DNA of 5,744 nucleotides from Chloroflexota bacterium (GTDB lineage: Bacteria; Chloroflexota; UBA6077; CF-72), in contig JAFAPL010000577.1 in NCBI GenBank assembly GCA_019247135.1, positions 1 to 5,744 of the forward strand. Reading direction: 5' to 3'. The translations under genes were made by a program, and so were the position numbers. The notes under the pieces are model-generated. The model was not told where the DNA came from. It worked only from the letters and a program-made list of their open reading frames with translations, and ran no database searches. This document shows positions 1 to 4,706 of the stretch, piece by piece (position 1 is the stretch's first letter; each line of letters opens with the position of its first letter).

Positions 1-106
1 CCGACGTACACGCGGCGACGAGCGAGCCGATGCCGCCCGCGACCAGGGTGAACAGCAGATTACGGCGTGTTAGGGGCGATGGAAACCCGGGATCGACGTG
101 CGACAT
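1..106 (-). CDS. Tat-dependent lipoprotein, N-terminal fragment (runs off left edge)
   Basis: Only the first 35 codons are inside the window. The translation has a twin-arginine signal (T13-R14-R15-N-L-L-F), a hydrophobic stretch at about residues 17-32, and a lipobox V30-A31-A32-C33. The precursor would therefore be exported, probably by the Tat route, and lipidated on Cys33, leaving the mature protein anchored to the outer face of the membrane. In Chloroflexota and actinobacteria such leaders often belong to solute-binding lipoproteins of ABC transporters, but no mature sequence is visible, so the function is unknown. The start is ATG at 106. An in-frame GTG at 115 with a weak upstream GGAA is an alternative that adds three residues. 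It lies on the same strand as the 72-aa gene, separated by about 130 bp, so shared transcription is possible but not shown. Confidence 0.75.
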   Translation of the reverse strand, partial: MSHVDPGFPSPLTRRNLLFTLVAGGIGSLVAACTS

Positions 107-243
107 CCTGGCCACCGCAGCAAATTCCGCGCCACGCGGTTTGACACCTTGCGACCAGCGCCAACCTCGCGTGTCCGGAACCACCTCTGGGATGGCGGGA
201 TGCAGCCGATCAACAACCGGAGCCGACGATTCGGATCTTTGCC
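107..243. other. Intergenic gap, no feature recognised
   Basis: About 137 bp separate the end of the 72-aa gene from the lipoprotein start. I see no convincing sigma-70 type promoter, T-tract terminator, tRNA or conserved small ORF here on either strand. If the lipoprotein has its own promoter it must lie here, read leftward. Confidence 0.4.
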
Positions 244-462
244 TTACCTGGCCGGCTCGTCACCAGCGTCGGCGACAACATTGCGGCGTCGACCTCTTCG
301 CTCCACCCGTTGCCTACCGAGATCGATCGCCAGAAGCGCCGCCGTGGCGTGATCATCATCGATGTACCCGCCCTCGAACAGCACGTGAATCGACCTCCGC
401 GCCGCCGCGACGGGATCGCCTTCAGGTTCCTCGCCGTTCTTGTCGGACTCCGCGCCTGCCAT
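244..462 (-). CDS. Small hypothetical protein, 72 aa
   Basis: I do not recognise a family. The product is short and soluble, with no signal peptide or membrane segment. It has an acidic start (residues 1-16, rich in Glu/Asp), a central segment (R-S-I-H-V-L-F-E-G-G-Y-I-D-D-D-H, then an Ala/Leu-rich helix) and a strongly basic tail (R-R-G-R-R-R around residues 55-60). I treat it as real because the ATG at 462 is preceded by AAGGA at a 9-nt spacing, the best ribosome binding site in the window, and because its charge blocks look like protein rather than antisense noise. It is co-directional with the sigma factor upstream (121 bp away) and the lipoprotein downstream, so it could be a target or partner of either; this is position only. 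A chance ORF cannot be fully excluded. Confidence 0.6.
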   Translation of the reverse strand: MAGAESDKNGEEPEGDPVAAARRSIHVLFEGGYIDDDHATAALLAIDLGRQRVERRGRRRNVVADAGDEPAR

Positions 463-468
463 TAATTT

Positions 469-482
469 GCGTCCTTAGACGC
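469..482 (-). promoter_or_regulatory. Ribosome binding site of the 72-aa gene, inside a short hairpin
   Basis: On the minus strand the leader has AAGGA (476-472), 9 nt before the ATG at 462. The same bases sit in a perfect 5-bp inverted repeat (469-473 with 478-482, loop 474-477), so the Shine-Dalgarno sequence occupies the loop and one arm. The ribosome binding site itself is well supported. A regulatory role for the hairpin is speculation, because 5 bp can arise by chance. Confidence 0.5.
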
Positions 483-550
483 AGGCCATGTGCCGTGCTG
501 ATCCCGATCCTGTTTACATCCATGTAGCAAGTGTGTCGATTGACCACTTC

Positions 551-572
551 ATTTACCGGCCTGGCGGTAAAT
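551..572. repeat. Perfect 8-bp inverted repeat, operator-like or weak terminator
   Basis: ATTTACCG (551-558) and its exact complement CGGTAAAT (565-572) flank a 6-base centre. The site lies 12 bp past the sigma-factor stop codon and about 90 bp upstream of the 72-aa gene's ATG. No T-tract follows on either strand, so an intrinsic terminator is unlikely. A dimeric-repressor operator for the downstream leftward genes, or a transcript-end stabilising hairpin for the sigma mRNA, fits better. The function is inferred from symmetry and position only. Confidence 0.45.
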
Positions 573-583
573 GCTGTAACGCC

Positions 584-2197
584 TCAGGAGGACGGAATAA
601 TCTGCGCCTCGTTGGCCGACGGCGCTTCGATCCGATATCCGCGGGCATATGCCCCGTAGTCCTGCCCGACGAGGGGCATCAACTCCGAGGCCACCTGCGT
701 TTGCAGGCCCGGGTCCAGCGTTGTACCGGCATCGCGCGCGGCGGAATCCAGCGCCGCGGCAAGACCAGCCTGGTCCTGGACCTGGCCCGTGACGATCGCA
801 TGAATTGCGTCGCCGACGATCGTCGCAGCCGACTTCCAGTCCCGCGGTGCTTGTGCGAGCTCACTCGTCGTGCGCACGACCAGATAACCCAGACTCACTC
901 GCGAAGAGCCTGGATTGCCTGGACATCGGCCACTCGCGGTGAGCAGTCCGACCAGTGCTGTCTCGCCGGTCACTGACCTGTCCGCGGGCGCCGCGACCAC
1001 GACCGAGGCATCGGTCGATCCTGCCGCGAGGAGAACCGTGGCGTAGGTCAGTGCTGGAAGCATCGTGATGTGGTTGGTGCGCACCGAGATGCCTCGGTCT
1101 TCCGGAGCGCAGGTGAGTCGAACACTCGACAGGGTCTCGGTGTCAGGGCTGGACGTCAGATTGGCGGCGGCCAATGTCGACAGCACCTCTTCTCGCGTGA
1201 GTGTTTGTGACGCCGTGCCCGCGGGCAACTGCAACGAGGAGGACACTTCGGATCGTTCCTGCTCGGAGAGGTCGCTGCCGAACAGCACGATCGACGTGCT
1301 CGGCGCCGGCGTGGCCTGGGCGGCGGGACTCGCCGCGGCGACGACCGGCGCACTGGTCGGGGTCGGTTGTGGCCGCTGAGCGCGGGAGCCGCCGAGCACT
1401 GCGGCCGCGATGATGCCCACGACCACAACGACACTAGCGGCCTGCACGCCGACGTGGGACCAGATGTTGCGCGGCTGTGCTCCGGCCACGCCAGCCTGTA
1501 ACTTTGCGAGCAAGGCAGCGCTCACATCGCGTACGGGCAGTTCAGCAAAATGCCCCGCCAGCGCACCCAGCCCGTGCTCGAGCTGCGCTGGATTCCAGCC
1601 GGCCAGTTCGTGCGCAACCTGTGGCAGGGCAAACGCGACTGGGGGTAGCAGAGCCAGTTCCCCAAGCTCTCCGCGCAGACGGACCAGGGCACGCGCCAGA
1701 CGCGACTTGACCGTCCCACGGCGCCAGCCGAGCGCTTCCACCATTTCGGTCTCCGACAAGTCGAAGAAATACCGATAGCTGATCGCCAGGCGATCCTCCT
1801 CGCGGAGACCATCCATCGCGCTGAGGAGCACCATTCGTTGTTCCTCGGCCAGCACGGCATGCTCCGGTGACGCGCTCGGACCCCCTCCGTCTGCACCGGA
1901 GGCCCTGGACAGCACCGCCGCCTGCCGCAGCTTGGCCTTGCGGGTGTTGCGCGCTTCGTTGGCGACGATCCGCAAGAGCCACGCGCGGAAAGAGTCCACT
2001 TGCACGCGGCCGAGTGATTGATGAGCTTTGACGAACGAGTCCTGGACGACGTCCTCGGCGTCAGACAGGTCGCCGGTGATCAGGAACGCCACGCGTACGG
2101 CGAGGCCCTGATAGCGTCGGACGAGCTCCTCGAACGCGTCCAGCTCGCCCCGTCGCGCGCGGCCGACCAGGTCCCGATCCGACGGCTCAGCACTCAA
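584..2197 (-). CDS. ECF-type sigma-70 factor fused to a transmembrane helix and an extracytoplasmic DUF1002-like domain
   Basis: Numbered from the preferred TTG at 2197, the product has 537 residues; typical ECF factors have about 200. Sigma region 2 is at about 7-90 (core-binding and -10 recognition block D-A-E-D-V-V-Q-D-S-F). Region 4 is at about 118-177, with a helix-turn-helix around the W-R-R-G-T-V-K-S-R-L motif. An unassigned linker (178-247) follows, then one hydrophobic helix (about 249-269), a Pro/Ala/Thr stalk (274-301), and a C-terminal part (302-526) matching the pattern I know from DUF1002 proteins such as YpuA: L-F-G-S-D-L-S near 305, G-I-S-V-R-T-N-H-I-T near 369, V-V-V-A-A-P at 399-404, G-E-T-A-L-V-G-L-L at 411-419, then a helical tail. 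Predicted topology is sigma inside, DUF1002 outside. Two cysteines (363, 425) could form a disulfide. The frame is open to a GTG at 2254, but that codon overlaps a candidate -35 and lacks a ribosome binding site. The TTG has GGGAG 10 nt upstream and gives a normal ECF N-terminus. The sigma call is near certain; DUF1002 is from memory of the family. Confidence 0.9.
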   Translation of the reverse strand: MSAEPSDRDLVGRARRGELDAFEELVRRYQGLAVRVAFLITGDLSDAEDVVQDSFVKAHQSLGRVQVDSFRAWLLRIVANEARNTRKAKLRQAAVLSRASGADGGGPSASPEHAVLAEEQRMVLLSAMDGLREEDRLAISYRYFFDLSETEMVEALGWRRGTVKSRLARALVRLRGELGELALLPPVAFALPQVAHELAGWNPAQLEHGLGALAGHFAELPVRDVSAALLAKLQAGVAGAQPRNIWSHVGVQAASVVVVVGIIAAAVLGGSRAQRPQPTPTSAPVVAAASPAAQATPAPSTSIVLFGSDLSEQERSEVSSSLQLPAGTASQTLTREEVLSTLAAANLTSSPDTETLSSVRLTCAPEDRGISVRTNHITMLPALTYATVLLAAGSTDASVVVAAPADRSVTGETALVGLLTASGRCPGNPGSSRVSLGYLVVRTTSELAQAPRDWKSAATIVGDAIHAIVTGQVQDQAGLAAALDSAARDAGTTLDPGLQTQVASELMPLVGQDYGAYARGYRIEAPSANEAQIIPSS

Positions 2198-2257
2198 TCC
2201 GTCGTAGCTCCCACTCCGGCTACAGTATTTTTCGCGTCGGACCGAATTGTTCACATC
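2198..2257. promoter_or_regulatory. Divergent promoter region between the sigma factor and the histidine kinase
   Basis: This 60-bp, relatively AT-rich stretch separates the preferred sigma start (TTG 2197) from the kinase ATG (2258). Leftward, a candidate -35 TGAACA (2253-2248) and -10 AATACT (2229-2224) are 18 bp apart. A start near 2217 would leave a short leader carrying GGGAG (2212-2208) just before the TTG. Rightward, TACAGT/TATTTT at 2221-2231 could serve as a -10 for the kinase, but no good -35 is visible. The two promoters would overlap, so expression of the genes should be coupled or competitive. Each box matches consensus only moderately. Confidence 0.35.
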
Positions 2258-3541
2258 ATGCGTCAGGGTAGGAGAACCGAAGCTCGACAGGGCGTGAGGG
2301 GGCTGCGCGCCGAGCTAGAACAACGCGTCCAGGTCGCGGAGACACTGCGGCGCCTGGTGATGACCGTCAATTCGGGACGCGCGCTGGACGAAATCCTCAC
2401 CTCCGTCCTCGCCGAAGCTGTCCAACTGCTTGGGTGCACCGCGGGCGTGCTGTATATGGCTGACGGTGAGCAGGATAGCCCCTGGTTGACCACCCGCGCT
2501 TCCTATGGTGTAGCACTCGAGGAAGTGCCGACTCGCCAGCGGATCGGCTCGCCAATATCCGGGCTGGCCGTCTCGCACCGACGTGCCGCGGCCTGCCCCG
2601 ACCTCCTGGCAGGACTGGAGATTCCACCCGACCAGCGGCCGGTAGTCGTCCTCGAGGACACGCCCAACTACATCCGCTGCGTCAAGGTGGTAGATGAGTT
2701 CGATACGCCCGAAAGCCTGGCACGCATACGCCACGTGGCCGAACACCACGGCGCGATTCTGTCGGTGCCGCTCATCGTGCGCGACAGCGTGTACGGGGCA
2801 TTGACGATGTTTTACCCGCTCCCGCGCGAGTTCGGGGGCGACGAGATCAGGCTCACCCTGGCATTCGCGGACCAGGCTGCGTTGGCGATCGAAAACGCTC
2901 GACTGCACGAACAGGCGCAGCAGGCCGCCGCGCAGGAAGAGCGCAACCGGCTCGCACGCGAGCTGCACGACGCCGTTACACAGACCCTGTTTTCCGCGAG
3001 CCTGATCGCCGACGTGCTGCCTACCCTGTCGGAGCACCAGCCTGAGGAGCTCGCCCCGCGGCTGGAGGACTTGCGCCGTTTGACGCGCGGGGCCCTGGCC
3101 GAAATGCGGACGCTCCTGTTCGAGCTCCGGCCCACTGCCTTGAAAGAGACGCCGCTGGCTGACCTGCTGCGGCAACTTGTGGAGGCGAGCATGGCTCGCG
3201 ACGCGGTCAACAATCGACTCACGGTTCAGGGCGAGGCGCGGACGATTCCAACTGACGTGAAGGTCGCGCTATACAGGCTGGCGCAGGAAGCGCTGAACAA
3301 CATCAGCAAGCACGCCCGGGCGCGCAACGCCGAGGTACGGCTCGTCTGGGCTCGTGAGCACCTCTGCCTGGAGATAGCTGACGATGGCCGTGGATTCGAC
3401 CCTGCCGCGATTCCGCCAGGGCATCTGGGCATCGGCTTCATGAACGAACGCGCCGCGGCGATCAGCGCGTCGCTGCGCATCGACACCGCCCGCGACACCG
3501 GCACGACCGTCACGATCCGCTGGCCCGACGGGCGCTGCTAA
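2258..3541 (+). CDS. GAF-domain sensor histidine kinase, NarL/NreB type (HisKA_3 + HATPase_c), cytoplasmic
   Basis: The product has 427 residues: a short N-terminal helix (about 15-40), a GAF sensor domain (about 40-215, ending in the usual A-D-Q-A-A-L-A-I-E-N-A-R-L helix), a HisKA_3 dimerisation/phosphotransfer region (about 227-295) with the phosphoacceptor His237 in R-E-L-H-D-A-V-T-Q, and a C-terminal ATPase domain (about 333-425) with N-box E-A-L-N-N-I-S-K-H (344-352), G1 D-D-G-R-G-F-D (375-381) and G2 G-H-L-G-I-G-F (388-394). All catalytic landmarks are present. There is no signal peptide or membrane helix, so it should sense an intracellular ligand, redox state or gas through GAF. By family, its partner would be a LuxR/NarL response regulator; none lies in the window. 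I chose ATG 2258 because the frame, although open back to 2018, is antisense to the sigma gene before this. GTG 2294 is an alternative. It converges on the amidohydrolase with a 22-bp gap. Confidence 0.93.
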   Translation: MRQGRRTEARQGVRGLRAELEQRVQVAETLRRLVMTVNSGRALDEILTSVLAEAVQLLGCTAGVLYMADGEQDSPWLTTRASYGVALEEVPTRQRIGSPISGLAVSHRRAAACPDLLAGLEIPPDQRPVVVLEDTPNYIRCVKVVDEFDTPESLARIRHVAEHHGAILSVPLIVRDSVYGALTMFYPLPREFGGDEIRLTLAFADQAALAIENARLHEQAQQAAAQEERNRLARELHDAVTQTLFSASLIADVLPTLSEHQPEELAPRLEDLRRLTRGALAEMRTLLFELRPTALKETPLADLLRQLVEASMARDAVNNRLTVQGEARTIPTDVKVALYRLAQEALNNISKHARARNAEVRLVWAREHLCLEIADDGRGFDPAAIPPGHLGIGFMNERAAAISASLRIDTARDTGTTVTIRWPDGRC

Positions 3542-3563
3542 CGGGGGTCAACCCTCACCCGTA

Positions 3564-4682
3564 CTAAGGGGATTCAAGGGGCTTCGCCCCTTGGACCCTC
3601 TCGGAGAGAATCTGCATCACGTTCGCTCCAAGAATTCGGTCCAGGTCGACGCTCGGCAACCAGCCTTCAGTGGCGAAGCGCAAATACTCGAGCGACTGAC
3701 GGTACGTGCAGTTCCGCTCGACATTGGGCATATCCGACCCCCACACCAGACGTTCGCCGCCGACGTGCTGATGCAGCGTCTGGAGCGCCGGCCGCAGCTC
3801 CGCGAATGGATACTCGTGAGTCCGCCCCCAATGAATCGGATACAGGATCTCCACCATGAACTGATCGCGCCGAAGCAGCTCTTCGACGGCCGGCGGCATC
3901 CGCTCCAGCAGCTCGGGCGCGAAGCCGTGCGTCCACACGCCCCGAATTTCAGGCCATCGTTCCGCCCACCGGTTCAGCCGTTCGATCTCACGTAACAAGT
4001 CGGCCTGGCTATTCGGATCGGGGATGCCAACGATCTCCCAGAACACCGGAATGCCGAGATCGCGCACGCTCTCCCAGAACACGTCGAACGCCCGATCGTC
4101 CAGCCCGCGCGCATACCCGGTCTTGATCAACGCGCGATTCGCGTAATACAGCCCACGTAAACTTTGCTCCCGCACCGCTCGACGCAAGCCCGTGATCTCT
4201 GCATCAGTGTAAGCGTTGACCTCATCTACGTCGGCCAAGCCGATGAAGCGATCGGGATATGTCTGGACTGCTGCCGCGAAGTAATCGTTCAGACGACCGT
4301 ACAGGCGGGCGTTCTGGAGCACCGCTCGATCCACGCCCGCCCGCGCCATCTGCTGGAGCATGAAGTCTGGCGGGCTCTCCATCGACTGCAAGCTTGGTGG
4401 AAAAAACTGCAGGTACAGGTCTTCGTTGTCGCAGGTCCATTCGAATCGACCAAAGCGACCTGCTCGAAAGTTCACCTCGCGAAGGCTGGAGAGACTGTCC
4501 AGGCGCCCATCGTGCAGCGTTCGCTGATTGACCTGGACGTGATCCCGCAGCCGTCTGACGGGCTCCCCGTGCGTCGCCATATACAACTGCAGGAACTGGC
4601 GATGTTCTGCGTCGCTCGGGAAGCCGGATGCGCCGCCCAGGTACGGAAAGATGTGCACGTGCGAGTCGACCACGGTCCCCAT
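3564..4682 (-). CDS. Amidohydrolase-2 family metal-dependent TIM-barrel hydrolase/decarboxylase
   Basis: This is a 372-residue protein of the amidohydrolase-2 (ACMSD-like) family, whose members hydrolyse or decarboxylate small carboxylate or ring substrates using a metal at the mouth of a (beta/alpha)8 barrel. It opens with D6-S-H8-V-H10 on strand 1. It also has T-H252-G-F, matching the usual catalytic (A/T)-H-G segment, and W-G-S-D317-M-P-N, the conserved metal/proton-shuttle Asp. The P-V-F-W-E-I segment (212-217) aligns with the family's P-V-F-x-H-P strand, so Glu216 stands where a metal-ligand His is usual. Residues 20-105 are longer than in small members and lack a recognised domain. No signal peptide is present, so it is cytoplasmic. 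The ATG at 4682 lies four codons before the first motif, as is typical; no clear ribosome binding site precedes it. It is divergent from the PLP enzyme by 24 bp. The substrate is unknown. Confidence 0.88.
   Translation of the reverse strand: MGTVVDSHVHIFPYLGGASGFPSDAEHRQFLQLYMATHGEPVRRLRDHVQVNQRTLHDGRLDSLSSLREVNFRAGRFGRFEWTCDNEDLYLQFFPPSLQSMESPPDFMLQQMARAGVDRAVLQNARLYGRLNDYFAAAVQTYPDRFIGLADVDEVNAYTDAEITGLRRAVREQSLRGLYYANRALIKTGYARGLDDRAFDVFWESVRDLGIPVFWEIVGIPDPNSQADLLREIERLNRWAERWPEIRGVWTHGFAPELLERMPPAVEELLRRDQFMVEILYPIHWGRTHEYPFAELRPALQTLHQHVGGERLVWGSDMPNVERNCTYRQSLEYLRFATEGWLPSVDLDRILGANVMQILSERVQGAKPLESP
3575..3593. terminator. GC-rich hairpin between convergent genes (possible bidirectional terminator or dispersed repeat)
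   Basis: CAAGGGGC (3575-3582) pairs perfectly with GCCCCTTG (3586-3593) around a 3-base loop. A second AAGGGG copy at 3566-3571 could form a competing arm. The hairpin lies just past the kinase stop (3541) but inside the last codons of the amidohydrolase, so it encodes part of that protein's tail (Q-G-A-K-P-L-E). Neither strand has a downstream T-run, so it is not a standard Rho-independent terminator. Pausing, mRNA 3'-end protection, or a short REP-like repeat are alternatives. Confidence 0.45.
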
Positions 4683-4706
4683 GCGCGGAGAGAGTACCCT
4701 GACCGG
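4683..4706. promoter_or_regulatory. 24-bp divergent start region of the amidohydrolase and PLP-enzyme genes
   Basis: The start codons at 4682 (minus) and 4707 (plus) are only 24 bp apart. On the plus strand, GGAGAGAG (4687-4694) is the only Shine-Dalgarno-like sequence, at a rather long 12-nt spacing to the GTG. The gap is too short for two separate promoters, so the promoters must lie inside the opposite genes, or the annotated starts are slightly off. Confidence 0.3.

Noticed and set aside
551..572. Calling the palindrome a Rho-independent terminator for the sigma gene.
   Set aside because: No T-rich tract follows the stem in either direction, so it is listed as an inverted repeat instead.
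586..592. Strong Shine-Dalgarno-like AGGAGG on the plus strand.
   Set aside because: It is produced by the Pro-Ser-Ser codons at the sigma factor's C-terminus read in reverse, and no plausible start codon with a coding frame follows.
488..976. 162-codon plus-strand open frame across the sigma 3' end.
   Set aside because: It is antisense to the DUF1002-like domain coding sequence, with no ribosome binding site and no motif.
2018..2257. Open reading frame extending the histidine kinase 80 codons upstream from ATG 2018.
   Set aside because: This part lies antisense to conserved sigma region 2 coding sequence and shows no domain. The kinase-like sequence begins only after 2258.
2315..3175. 286-codon open frame on the minus strand inside the kinase gene.
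   Set aside because: It is fully antisense to well-supported GAF and HisKA_3 coding sequence, has no recognisable motif, and is rich in the residues expected from antisense of GC-rich codons.
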